A stretch of DNA of 64,000 nucleotides from Paramacrobiotus metropolitanus (GCF_019649055.1 NW_026570271.1:62001-126000), one strand, 5' to 3'; counted from the stretch's first letter, positions 51,265 through 62,703 are shown. Made by a program: numbers and translations. Notes: a model not told the origin generated them from the letters alone.

Positions 51265-53909
51265 TTCTTTGTTGTTTGGTATGGTTGTCCGTACTTGATA
51301 GTATACACACACACACATAAGTACGGTACTTAGGAAACCATAACTTGCTGAAAAAATATGCAGCATAATCGCTTAGGTACAACCGTACAAGCCCATCCGG
51401 AAACACGAGCACAAATGTACTCGCGAAATAAATTGACTGCGTAAACAAAGCAACATACAATAATTACCGTAGTAGGGTGTTCACAGTCACAAATAACTTT
51501 AATAATCACTGCAAAACTCCAGCAATAAACCGGATGGCCTTAAAACTTCAAGTTATTAAACTGACTATTAGTGACTAAGTTTATTATCTTAGTTTAATAT
51601 TTTTGCACCTGTGACAAAAACTTGCACGTAGAATAAAAAGATTTTAGACCAGAAAGAAAATTTAAACAGGACTAAGTCTTCATGCATTAACAGCGGTAAC
51701 CCCGGTCCACACCTACAAAACAGCAGGCTTCCTATTGTAAAATGAGAAATGAGAGGAAATACCAGACGCAAAAAACCTGAGGAGCATAAGCCAAGAAAAA
51801 GTAAGAACAAAAAATGGGCACCGACTGGCAAAGTTGAGCAAGCTGCATCAATACAGTACATCAGCTGGGTAGTAGGAAAGAAAGCATTCAAGAGCGAAAC
51901 CTCTGCAATAATAATAACTGCCACAAAGCGACCAACCTGCTAGAGTTAGGGAAGACGTTTCAGGCTTTAAGCAATGTCACTAACAACAAAAAGTATGGAA
52001 TTAATGGCAGCATAAAGCGATATACTTTATCATCCGAGCGTTTCTTGTCCCTTTTGTGAAGCCAACATCGTCCGTTGCTGCGGACGACCACAGCCGTTCT
52101 TAGTCCATGCGTGACAAGGTCAAGACCCGGACGAACTTTACCAGAGGAAAATGTGCTAGTCGGACAATGATTTTCCCTCCCGCTGACGTAGCAGCTCCAC
52201 GCAACCTAACACGATCATTGACTGTTCTTCAAAGAAGTAGGGATAATCACGGCACATGTGGTATTAGGTGCACTGGACCTACTCTTGCCTGTTTACCTGT
52301 AATTTAACTGAGGTACACGTAATGTTTTCGTTAATAGCGGCGCTGTACATAAAATAGTATCCAGCCACAACGTTAGCCACCAGCTGGCTGACATCAGCAG
52401 CGGCCGGAAACGGTGGAACACGATAAGTTTTGCTCGCTGCACATATTTATATCTGTATATGTATAGTGAGTGCTGCTTGTAACGTTTAAGCTGATAAAAC
52501 TGATAAACTTTAAACTTTAAGGTGATATAACTTTTAAGCTGATCCGGAGACTCAGAAAGGGACCAAAGAGAACGCCTATGTCAAGATTCGTAGGGAAATT
52601 TTCGGGCTCAATTAAACGCTTCACAGATTTCTGAAACGATTGACAATTTTTACTGTAGAATTTTGTCTTCTTCCTGATGATGCCAAGCGCAGCCAAACTG
52701 ATTATTACAACATCCACTGCTTTGGTACAATGGCATGATATCGAAAGCCCATGACATGTGCATGCTTCCTCCCGTGCCACTACAACTGGCTTCGTTTTGT
52801 ACATCAGTTTATTCTTGCCGCTAAAATGGTTAGTTGCCCACTTCGGCGCCCACTTCCGCTGGGCTTCCTTAATATGCACCTGAATTTTTTTGCGATGTGT
52901 CCGATTTACGAAAGCAACCAAATGTTCGAACGACCAAATTAAGACTGAAATGTTTGGCTTTAACTAAATTTCCGTAGATGTCTATGCTACTTTCCGGATG
53001 AGCTCACCACGGTCAGACAGTTCTATGACTTTGCCTAGCGCTGTAAACCTACGTCAGTAGTCTGCACTATTGCAGAGTGGCACTGATCCGAGACATCCAC
53101 AAAACTCCTAAGTAATTTACTTTACTAATTAATAAAGCTTTTGCAAGCACTAAACGTGTAGTTACCTCACCATCATCACGACCGCTGTGCGAAAACGTTA
53201 AGACACCAACCATTTAATCTTTTATCTCACGCAAGTTCACGAGGATATTCATTTTTATTGCACGATATACTCCTCTCAGTTCGATGGATGTTTGACGGTG
53301 TCACGCATCGGGTAAAACCGATGGTAAAAGTTATTTAAAAGGAATTTGTGGGAAAGATAAGTGGAACGGTGAGGTTTCGGCGGCGGCAAAGAAAAAGCCG
53401 ATAGAAGCAAAGTGAAAAGGCAAAGAAGAGCTAAAGTAGTATTGCCCGACCCTCCAGCATGGTGTAAACTTCCCTCTATCTACCGTTCAACATGTAAACC
53501 TTGCAGCAACGGTCTGGTCGCGGTGCGATTAGTGACGGTGAGTGAGTATTCAATAATCAGAAATTTATTGATAAGCGTCACAAAATACAAATCAGTACTC
53601 AAGTTTGAGGTGCCCAAATGATTAAGCAAAAATCCGATATCACAACAGAAAAAGCCCGTTTAACGCTTCTTTTCCACTTTTCCCAGAAGGCAGACCTGCT
53701 GCCGCGTTTTCCCGCTGTATGTGTTACTGTATAACAAGCACACGGAACCCAATAGATCGAAACACGGCACGCTAGCGGGCATTCAAGGGGTTAGTATGTA
53801 GAACATCGAAGATTCAGGGGGTTACTAGAACATCGAAAGCGAAATATACTGGGCAAACATCCCATGAAGGCTGTCTTCGGATAATAACAACAGTTCTTCG
53901 TAAACAGCA
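51265..53909. other. Region between loci 3 and 4; no gene supported
   Basis: It holds a short (AC)n run near 51303-51319. A 134-codon minus-strand frame (52517-52921) and a 69-codon plus-strand frame (53412-53621) lack motifs, splice support or paralogues in the window, so they are not called. Confidence 0.4.
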
Positions 53910-54080
53910 TCAACTGGCCTCAGGCCTGTCTGTGTCTGAATGCGAGATACCCACCAGCACCTCGTTGAAAGCCGCTGAATCCATTGCAGGCTCGCAGTCG
54001 ACAGCCTGTATTGGTTGTGGTTCAATTAAAGATAGCGCAGCGATTAGGAGCGGGGATGATGAACTATCCAGATGGACCGG
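53910..54080 (-). CDS. Locus 4 short terminal exon
   Basis: Acceptor TTTTTTTGCAG at 54081; phase 0; 56 codons to TGA at 53910. It reads PVHLDSSSSPLLIAAL at the start and ends DRPEAS. It fits in frame to the phase 0 donor of the exon at 54473. It has no zinc finger, unlike loci 1-3, so this locus may encode a shorter isoform. Support is from splice signals and phase only. Confidence 0.45.
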   Translation of the reverse strand, partial: PVHLDSSSSPLLIAALSLIEPQPIQAVDCEPAMDSAAFNEVLVGISHSDTDRPEAS

Positions 54081-54472
54081 CTGCAAAAAAATATGGCCAT
54101 TCTTTCAAACACTAACGGTAGAAACAGCAAAAAACAGTTCGACGGAACGGTACAAACAACGTAACGTTGCTTAAATGTAATCTCTAACCACATAAAGACA
54201 GGACCGCGGTAAAACTACATAAAGCGCGTCAATAAAATTTTTAAAAAATGAAAAGCCCGCATTTATTAAAGCAGATGGTCATGCCTTTGCGCTTATGCCC
54301 GCACTATGCCCGGTATTATGACATTGAACATGTCTGTAAAGTTGTACTATGACTGTAGTCACTGTACTTATCGTAAGTATTTTCCTTAGTTAGTGCTACC
54401 GTTATTACAAATTCTGCAACTTTAAAAAGCAACCTACGTACGTCATTAGTTCAAGGCGGAAGACTAACCTAC

Positions 54473-54921
54473 GCTTGCGCCACACAGTTTACCAATCAGG
54501 AAAGTTTCTGCGTGGCGGTTGACCCGCGCTTCGGCATCTCTAGTGGCACTTTGTAGTGTTGTGACGGCGGACAGGAAGAACATATCGACGTGCTGCATTA
54601 TTGTTTCATACGAACCTCCCTGTTCGCGCAGCATCAAAACGACGGACTGCAGTTCTCGGTACTCGTTGTTGTTCAGGTTTATAGTCAGTTCCCTGTCTTG
54701 CGCAATCGGATCCGGCAAGGCGACGGACTCACCAACGGCCGGTGCAATGAGTGATTTACTGCAGGCCTCGTTGTTACGTTGATGTTTTGTGGTCACCTTA
54801 TGCTTTTCCATTTCCGGCGTCAGCGATCGGCCGGTATCCACAGCACTTGTAATGTAGTTGGGGCATGCGTCAGCAGCATCCTGCCCGCATCCTTGCTGCA
54901 CTAAGCCCTCCTGTTCAGTGG
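54473..54921 (-). CDS. Locus 4 YExxxQH exon
   Basis: Acceptor TTCATTCCAG at 54922, phase 1; donor CAAGC|GTAGGT at 54473, phase 0 (an alternative GTTAGT donor lies four bases on). It begins TEQEGLVQQGCGQDAAD. The second half carries the family signature RELQSVVLMLREQGGSYETI then MQHVDMFFLS, close to the locus 2 exon. Open throughout. The helical segment may mediate dimerisation or DNA contact; there is no direct evidence. Confidence 0.7.
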
Positions 54922-55075
54922 CTGGAATGAAAGCGGAAAGTAACAGGTGAATCAAAGATGTAAAAATCTGGTACTTTACGCATTTTGCATCCTTCAGCGT
55001 GGGAATTCCATTGAATTTCTTTGCATTCTGCCGGCTTCTTATACGAGTGTAACATTAAGGTCAACAAATACTTAC

Positions 55076-55885
55076 AACTCAGACGATCCATACTGTCCAG
55101 CTCGCTAATCTCATGAGATTTCGATGTCCCTGCCGTTTCACTGCGACAGACCGGCAGACTCAGAGCCGCTGAAGTGTGAGAATAATTATTGTCTTTGCCT
55201 CCAAACTTCTCGTTACTTATAATCGTTGCTGCACGTCCGCGCTTGGAAGCTGGACAACGCTGACGTTTGGTAGCCAGAGTTGCCTGGGACGTAGAATTTT
55301 GAATTGTCAGCTTTGAAGCCCTGCAGTTGCTTTTCGGATCCTTTTTAACCCCCTCTTCCTCGGTGTTACCGTCCACTTTTCTTTCATCCTGTTCACGCGC
55401 AGAGGTACGCTCACAATCGGAATGTGTGCGCTTAGTGCCCCGTCCGCCACTTTGCATTGTCTTCAAGCGAGCTGACCATCGACATTGTGCTGTGCCGCTT
55501 TTGCTGACTTCCGTTGTATGAACCACGTGACCTTTCGCGACATCGTCCGACATCGGCTCAAGAAATGCGACGTTTACCGAACGATAGTTTTCGGGATTTA
55601 TAAACGTCACTGCCCGCTGGCTCGTAGATGCTGGGTTACGCTGGCGCTTGACGGCATTGGGCGGAGGGGTTGCGGAAGCACCGGAGGCTTTTGGAGCGTC
55701 ACCCAGCGGAAGCTGTGGGCCGGATGTGAGGATACTTTGGACTCGATCCATCGTAAGGCCCGCTTTCTCGGCTAAACTGACTAAATGATACTTTCCACCA
55801 AAGAAATCATCAAAGGAATTTATCTGCGGATCGTCAAGACTACGGGCCGCTTGACTACGGGCCGCTAAGTTTTGGCCGCTCGCTT
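55076..55885 (-). CDS. Locus 4 FDDFFGGKY exon (long form)
   Basis: Acceptor GCTGTTTTCAG at 55886; donor AGTT|GTAAGT at 55076; phase 1 in and out; 810 bases, open. Near the start is NSFDDFFGGKYHLVSLAEKA, leading into GLTMDRVQSILTSG, a helix-turn-helix-like unit. Two basic segments follow: PASTSQRAVTFINPENYRSV, and later CPASKRGRAATIISNEKFGG. CRWSARLKTMQSGGRGTKRT sits between them, recalling the SARLKT stretch at the end of the 60 kb array exon. The end (SLPVCRSETAGTS...SMDRLS) matches locus 2. It is the most complete FDD exon in the window and free of lesions. Confidence 0.75.
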
Positions 55886-56455
55886 CTGAAAACAGCAACA
55901 GACACTAGAACTTTTAATGCTGTTTGTAGTCAATGTACATCGAAGGAATAAATATACTCTTATAATAGTCTTATAATATGCTTTTTTTCCAGCCGAATTT
56001 CGCATTGGTATTTTCGACCGGAACGCAGCAAAAATCCTCTCATTCAAACGAAATTAAAAAGGTGCCTGTCTGCCTGTCCCTTGCGGAAGAAACGACGTCA
56101 TACAAGGAAGTAAAAACTGCTATATAAGGAAATCACGGGATGGTATAAAGCAGTAATCATAAAAATGAGGAAGTTCGCACTGGAATATTATTCATCCAAT
56201 ACGAGTGCAATACTCTGATAAAAGAAATCGAAAACCATTATCGTCCAACCACTTTCCGGTACTGCTTCTGTCGCCCACCCTGAGTGTGACGTTATGGTAG
56301 TGCATATTATCGTTAAATTTGACGTGGCATTTAAGCGCCATGTTCAGCCACAGCGGCACCCTTGTCGAGTGCCGACAAAAGTGAAGGAAAACGGTTCAAT
56401 AGAACTGTTTTACTCTTATATTACCTATTGTACCTGATATATCGTACTGTAGTAC
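55886..56455. other. Locus 4 intron DNA left of the hAT-like element
   Basis: No exon with matching modules or splice pair was found here. Confidence 0.35.
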
Positions 56456-58079
56456 CAGACCTGGACAGTTAATTTTAACTGTTTAACGTACCGCGAGTTT
56501 TTTTCGAGTTAACGAGTTATAACTTAAGAAACTTAACTCGCCATGACGAAAACCTTAACTCTAGCGGAACTCAAAAATAAGGTAGCGCAACTCAAGTTTA
56601 GCGTAACTCTGAAAATTCCAGTTGCTAGAAAAATGAAGTTAAAGTATAGAAAATGTTATGAAAAAATTTGCTCTGAACGTGGATCGCTAAATTTCCATAA
56701 TTGCAAACGCCTTTATGCACAAAACTGCTTAACCGATGTAAACTACGACCGCCCAAGGCACTGACTATATGAATGTCAGCATCGGGGAGTGTATGCTATT
56801 AAACTGTGGTCGTTAATGTGAGCTTGACATAAAAATACTGCGATATTTTTGTGAAGCCTCTTGTTCTTTGTAGAAAAAATCGTCGGCGTCGGCTTATGAA
56901 GTTCTAGCAGCGTGCAGAAAAGGGCGCGGAGTACTTTAGGCAGTTTCTTACGGAGCAAACTTTGGCCAACGGGAGAAGCAAATCCAATGTTCCGCAGCGA
57001 ATCACAATTTTTGCATCTCCGCTACTTGTCCATTGGGGAAGCGAATTAATGCATTCCAACAGCCACACATTAGCGTTTGCAGTCATGTAAAGCAAAACGA
57101 TAGTACAAACGATCGGCGTTGCTGGCGCTCTCCTGGGTCAAGAGGGACTGACTGTTCTCGTAAAATTTTAATAATCAAATGTTTCGAAAAAAGTTTATAA
57201 TGATCTGTTTTGAATCTGTTAGTAGCGATACCGGTACGCGTAAGAGATTAGTTGATTGAAGATGATTAATAAAGCGCCAAAATTTTTTTATGGTGAGGGC
57301 TCTGCATATCACCTTTACACCACCGTTGGCTCCTAGTACCACCTTTGGCTCCTAATACCACCTTTTGCACACCAAGTTTGACTCCGCATACCTCCATTTA
57401 ATTATAAAATTTCAAGCAGAAGTTAAACTGCTATCAAGTGAATTTTGTGGTATCAAGAAACGAGATTCAAATCTTTCGGTGTACTAGCGGCAAAAAGACG
57501 GCAGTTTGAAGGCATTCAGTACCGCAATCGACGCTACAGAAAAACAGTACGATCACACACCGGAAGTTTTTTTTCTGGAAGCAGTCTATACTGTCGACGG
57601 TGCAAACATCATACACTGAAAGAGGTATCCGAAAATGGATAGTCGAGTGTTGTGAAAAGAAGGACTTCTAACCCTTAAAACTACATAGGCGTGCCGGTAA
57701 AAATAATAATCATGATTTAATTTTATAACATGCGATGCACCATTATTATTTTGAAGAGCTGATCTTAAACTTGGCTGTACAGGCAAACCAATTGGATGTC
57801 CCAGGTACAATTACTCGTATTATTCCATAATAAACCAACTGGAAAAAAATTAAATGGTGGTATGTGGAGTCAAAAGTGGTGTTCAAAGGTGGTATTAGGA
57901 GCCAAGGTGGTACTAGGAGCCACACGTGGTATGCGGAGCCATCACCTTTTTTTATTGAGACTTGACTCGCGTTAAAGCTCATAACCACAGTTTTTGCCAT
58001 TAACTTAACTCGTTAACTTGACTCGCTACCTGCGATTAACTCTAACTATGAGCCGAAATTCCATAACTGCCCAGGTCTG
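56456..58079. mobile_element. hAT-like non-autonomous element, about 1.6 kb
   Basis: The termini CAGACCTGGACAGTTA (left) and its inverted near-match CAGACCTGGGCAGTTA (right) have the CAG...TGGGCA look of hAT elements. Flanking 8-mers (TGTAGTAC and TACCGTAC) agree only partly, so the target duplication is weak. Near both ends are GAGTTAACGAGTTA-like words in opposite orientation. No transposase is visible. A fold-back element sits inside. Confidence 0.5.
57290..57960. mobile_element. Fold-back element with GGCTCCTAATACCACC units (FB3), nested
   Basis: The left arm (57290-57410) has two to three GGCTCCTARTACCACCTT units and ends CCATTTAATT. The right arm (57845-57960) carries the same series inverted (GGTGGTATTAGGAGCC, GGTGGTACTAGGAGCC). 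The arms are about 115 bp with few differences. It lies inside the hAT-like element. No coding capacity. Confidence 0.75.
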
Positions 58080-59266
58080 TACCGTACCTACAAGAACATC
58101 ACTTTAACAGAAAGTGTGTTTCGAATTACACGAAAGAAGAAGTTTCTGTTCTTATAAGCGATGTATTTGGTACAACGTACCAGGCCACTTTTGCTCAACA
58201 GCGCTCAGCAGTGAAAGTTTCTTGTACGTTCGACTTTTACTGAAGTAGCGCTGCAAATAGTTTTAGGATGATTTTTACCAAAAACGTGTAATAAGTTGAA
58301 ATAACCAGTGGGTTCATTGCGCCAGCCGGTAATTCGTCGATTATTAAGCGTGCTTCTTTGCCACCCTTCAGTAAACTGACATACATGCATAGTACTGCGC
58401 CCAGGACGAAGTTTGTCACACGACCTTGCTAAACGTCACTGCCACTGGTAAAATGTTTTAATTATGGGAGTGCATCCCCATAATAATGCTGACTAAATAC
58501 AGTCACACAGCTGCCAGTTTTTTGGACAGATACAGATAGTTATTCATCTTTCACATGGGCTTGAAAAATCCGCTTATGTGCAAGGGTCAAAAGAGCGTGG
58601 CAACGAAGGCTAAATGCTTGTACAGTGTAAAACAGGCTTCTACATAAGCCCTACTCGTACCTTAAAATTTTGGTATTGGGAATTAATAAATAAAAAACTT
58701 CCAAAATCTATAATCCGGCAGTGTAGCATGGCCCGCTGCATGGGCTGTCGTAAATGTGCTTTGCTTAGTATGCTTAGCTACATATAATATGCCTGTGCTC
58801 GAAATCTCAATCGTCCACAGCTGGTAAAATGGCTGCAAAATCAGAAACACTGTGTTATTGTTTCTGAAACAGCCTTTTTGCCATGATTAAAGTGCACGTG
58901 TTCCAAACACATGTACTGTAATCATGGCAAACAGGCTGCAACGAACTGTAGGCCCATGTAGTCATTAAATATCTGTTTTGCCATGTTTGTTAAACAACGC
59001 ATAAGAAAACTTATTGAAGCCAGCTCAGTAACCAAAAAATATAACTTTTCAAAACTTCCCACACTCGAAAAATATGACCTGCTGAGCGTTGCGCTCCGGT
59101 CTTACAATGCACCGACTGGTGCATTTTCCTACCGGGTAGTATACTATAATTTGTGACTAAACAAACGTCGCTAAACATGCAAAACATGCAGTTCGCTACA
59201 GACTACAGAGGTTGCGCACGCGGCATAGTTTGTTAAGCAAAAATTGAAGTTTGATCGTGGACTTAC
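58080..59266. other. Locus 4 intron DNA; one hairpin, no gene
   Basis: AT-rich sequence between the hAT-like element and the donor of the first FDD exon. Apart from the hairpin at 58870-58938 nothing is recognised. Confidence 0.4.
58870..58938. repeat. 69 bp hairpin with mismatched arms
   Basis: The arms CAGCCTTTTTGCCATGATTA and TAATCATGGCAAACAGGCTG pair with few mismatches and continue into GTGCACGTGTT / AACACATGTAC around a 3-base centre. The size resembles a microRNA precursor, but the tiny loop argues for a short MITE. Confidence 0.6.
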
Positions 59267-59896
59267 CAGACTGGTTTATTTTGGACTCAGGATACACGAC
59301 TGCTACTGGGACATCCTTCAAAGCGTTTCTAACTGTTCTTCCTTCAAAACTGCACGCGGATAAATGATTATTGCTTGTGGTTTTTTTGCTGTGGTCATGC
59401 GCTGAGGTCAGGGCATCAGTGGAGCTACAGGAAACAACTTTTTGGGCTCCTGGATCAACACGTTCTCTCGCCTTTAACCGGACCGACCTTCGACATCCGT
59501 CCTCCGCATCATTACCGCCGTCCGCATCAGGTATCAGTGTCTGGCAGCCCTGATATCCCTGGGCAATACCAGATATCAGCCTAGGGGACGCGTTATCCAA
59601 CGAGCGATTGCTTTGATGATTCACAACCGTCACTGCGCGTCTGCGTGTAGATGAAAGCTTGCGCGGACGACCTACGGCCCTCGCCGGCTTGGATGTGGAA
59701 GCACTGAGGAGTATTCCGGTTTCACATTGCTGACGTGGTGTGCGGGACTTGAGAATGCTGCGCACATGCTCCGTCGTCAGCCCCATTGTCTTGGCCATAT
59801 TGGTTAGGCGATATTTTCCACCAGAGAGATCATCAAACGAATTCACGTGCGAATCGTTATCACTGCTGACTGTTGGTAACTTTTGGTCATCGGTTT
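59267..59896 (-). CDS. Locus 4 first FDD exon, with AT-hook
   Basis: Acceptor TCATTTTCAG at 59897; donor TCTG|GTAAGT at 59267; phase 1 in and out; 630 bases, open. It starts TDDQKLPTVSSDNDSHVNSF and continues DDLSGGKYRLTNMAKTMG, then GLTTEHVRSILKSR. A canonical AT-hook core, AVGRPRKLSSTRRRAVTV, follows; AT-hooks bind the minor groove of AT-rich DNA. Later, CRRSVRLKARERVD echoes the SARLKT stretch of the paralogues. With the same phase at both ends, it could be used, skipped, or paired in tandem with the second FDD exon at 55885. Confidence 0.75.
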
Positions 59897-60279
59897 CTGA
59901 AAATGAAACAAAAGTTCGGGTGTTCTTGCTTTCAGGTGTAATGTACTTTAGGAAAACTTACGAAATCCGTAGGAAATCAGTAATAAAGCGCTTGTACAGC
60001 CTTCAGTGGATCACTGGATAGTGTAAAACTGACCTAGTTACATGGTGATAAGTAATAAAAATATAATTCTACTTGGCGACAGTGTTGCAAATACTGTAAA
60101 CGTCGTGCACAACAGCCCCAAAGAATCCTGGTGAAAATAAGTTACTGGGTGTTTTAAGATTAACTGTAAGTTAAAGGCACTTTATATTTTAAAGATTAAC
60201 TGTATGTGGCATTTTAATGTGCAAGTTAAAGAGATAAGATTTATTGGGAAAAACTACAGCACCTCGATTACACACATAC

Positions 60280-61105
60280 CATCATGATTTCCGTCCAGCT
60301 TCATGACTTCTTCTGAAATGTCCCTCGGAACTTCTGCGAATAATCCACTTTCGAGGCTACTGGCAGTGACATGATCGCTCGCTGCGGTTCTCTCGTTGTA
60401 GTGTTGCGCAGCGGTATGCTCGAAACCGCCACCATTTGAAAGTCTCCTTTTAGCGATTGGATCGTCGAGCTGCGTGGTCTTTAATCGAGCCGAACCTGAA
60501 CCTGGGCAGCTGCTGTCCGTTCTGGTCTGAGGAACTTGCGCTACTTCAGCCATCGAATCCTCTACTACACTATCCGTATTCAGCCGGGCAGCTTCCGAGT
60601 GGTCCAGCGGCTCTTCCGCAGCGGATGCGGCCGATTTCTGGCCGGCATGTACCATTCGCCATACTGTCGCATAACTCACTTTAAGTTGTTTCGCTATGGC
60701 ATCCCATGTCCATCCTTCCGCACGAAGTTTCAAAGCAGCAGCGCGCTTCTCCTGGCACTGTTGTCGTAAGCGTCCCGCAAAGGTTTTCCCATTCTGCCGT
60801 AGCAAAGCGGAAATTGCGGCGGCAGACAGGCCGAACTTCTCCTGTATGTACGGGCTACTGTGGCCTTCTTCGAAGCAGTAAAGTATTTCTTCTGTTTGTT
60901 TTGAGCTCAGTGCAGAAATCTCATTGTGTTTCTTTGCTTCCTGAATTAAACGGCCTAAGGCAAGACGACTAACATTAACTTCGCGTAGAATATCGTCTTT
61001 TGAGCAGCCGCGGTTGAGCAGTTGGAAGATGGTTTCTTTTTGTTCTTCAGTGACGTCGGCCGTGTGCAGAGTTTGTTTCGCGGTCCTCATGTTCGTGTTC
61101 AGCAA
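60280..61105 (-). CDS. Locus 4 helix-turn-helix array exon (3' part, open)
   Basis: Open from about 61105 to donor GATG|GTATGT at 60280, phase 1, joining in frame to the FDD exon at 59896. Units: GCSKDDILREVNVSRLALGR, GHSSPYIQEKFGLSAAAISA, GWTWDAIAKQLKVSYATVWR. A Ser/Ala-rich linker and SARLKTTQLDDPIAKRRLS follow. The CFGC cluster of loci 2 and 3 is absent at the matching place. The amino-terminal unit lies upstream (61105-61320) in another frame, so the full exon is interrupted once. The fourth and fifth units are the best preserved of the family. Confidence 0.7.
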
Positions 61106-61320
61106 TTTGAGCAGGACTGTGCCTTCCTTAGTGAACTAGCTGCTTGATATTTTTTTCTTCTTCCTCCGCCTGCCACCTGGACGAGATAAGACTTCTCTTT
61201 GGGTATAACTTTCAGTATAATAAAGCCAATGCCTAGAGTAGGTGCTCCAAGATTTACTGCACAGTTCAGGCAGGGCCACGAAAGTTTGCTGACCGTCGGG
61301 TCTTTATGTTGCCGCTGCAA
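61106..61320 (-). pseudogene. Locus 4 array exon, amino-terminal remnant
   Basis: The frame contains LGAPTLGIGFIILKVIPKEK and a basic GGGRRKKYQAASS stretch, resembling the first unit and the basic linker of the paralogues. It is out of frame with the rest of the exon. No start matching MDxxRRxL is preserved. Confidence 0.5.
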
Positions 61321-62414
61321 ATACTGAAGTCATTAAACATTTTTTTACAATAATTCATAAAATTAGTAATATGAAAACGAAATAAGGATATAGAAATTAG
61401 AACTGTGACTCAGCATATTATTAAATACGTATATCACGAAAATGAATACGTACTACTGTAAAATGCATTATCAGTCAAATCAGACCGGCGACAAAATGAC
61501 TGATAGCAAGACACCGGCGACGAAATTGGGAAAGCGGTGTTTCGCTGCACTGCACAAAAATTTAAAGCTTTCAAAGCGACATGAGATACCCGCACGGCAG
61601 CGGAAGCAATAAGATACTCAATTACAAACTGCACAATAAGTACAAAAGTTTTTGGGTAATGATGCTGCACATTACTGCAACCCTCACACTGAAAAAAAAG
61701 GTTTTGTAGCTTGCAAGCACGTTATGCCGTATATGAGTATATTATAGTACTGTAGATCAATAAACTTGAGTACCAATCCACCTTACTCTGTATATCGTCG
61801 CATATTGTACAGAAAATGAAGTAATAGGATAAATATATTGCACAGATCTTTACTGAATATTCGTGACATTTACACAGACGAAACTCGCTCATAGTAAAAC
61901 AATATCTGATAAAAAAGAACTGCTATTACTAAACAGGACTGCGCTAACTCTACCGGCTTCTTCCAAGCAAAATCCATATTCGAACGCGGCAGAAAAACTG
62001 CGGATCTATTTCTCCTTACCAGTTTTACTGCTGAGGCCGGATAGCGCTTGAACTCCTGGTCAACTAACTCGATGCACTTAATCACTCAAAAATTTCGAAT
62101 ATACTTGCATTCTGCAAAAAGATACAACAGATCGGAAAAATACTGTAACCCTTTCCGAAACGAACAGCTGACGTGTCACATTAAAACATCAATCCGCTAA
62201 AAGGTGCAGTAAGATCCATAAGCACGTGGTTTTCGCACTTTATAACATGTAGAAGCCGGGGTTATGCCATTTCCAGCAATGATATTACAATTTACGGAGA
62301 AATTACCATCTTCTTCGGCTGCCCCTTGTACTGTTATTGGGTATTGCGCAACAAGCGAAAATGCCGGATTTCTCTAAATTAAACTGCGACCCACATCCGT
62401 GCTTTTGTTTTCAG
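61321..62414. other. Region upstream of locus 4; no gene recognised
   Basis: AT-rich. Upstream exons of the plus-strand gene ending at 62639 may lie here, but none has both splice support and a motif. Confidence 0.4.
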
Positions 62415-62639
62415 GGCTCAAAGCGCAGCAAAAGTTTTTATTCGGAATTCCAAAAGTGTTCTACCCGTCAGTTCATCAGTGAAGTCGGCCGACGCATAAA
62501 AGATCAAACAGGAGAAGCGCGCGCTACCGAGTTTTTGTGGCAGCGTATAAGCGTCGAAATTCAGCGCGGAAATGCCGCATCTGTTCTGGGTACTGTTGGT
62601 TGTTCAAAAGAACTGGAAGAGTTGTTCCATTTGTTTTAG
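62415..62639 (+). CDS. Plus-strand last exon with EIQRGNAASVLGTV motif
   Basis: A strong acceptor (CTTTTGTTTTCAG) precedes 62415, and 74 codons run to a TAG at 62637-62639. AATAAA follows at about 62698. The protein is basic at first (GSKRSKSFYSEFQKCSTRQF), then TGEARATEFLWQRISVEIQR and GNAASVLGTVG, ending LEELFHLF. The central stretch is shared with 49130-49338, so it is a duplicated coding motif under some constraint. I do not recognise the family. Upstream exons were not found. Confidence 0.6.
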   Translation, partial: GSKRSKSFYSEFQKCSTRQFISEVGRRIKDQTGEARATEFLWQRISVEIQRGNAASVLGTVGCSKELEELFHLF

Positions 62640-62697
62640 CTATTCAATATTTGAGTTTTAAGTGTAAAACGGCATTTTGCTTGTACATGTTGAAATC

Positions 62698-62703
62698 AAT
62701 AAA
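62698..62703 (+). terminator. Polyadenylation signal AATAAA
   Basis: AATAAA about 60 bases after the stop of the plus-strand last exon. Confidence 0.5.

Noticed and set aside
52517-52921. 134-codon minus-strand frame
   Set aside because: No motif, paralogue or splice support; possible by chance in the region.
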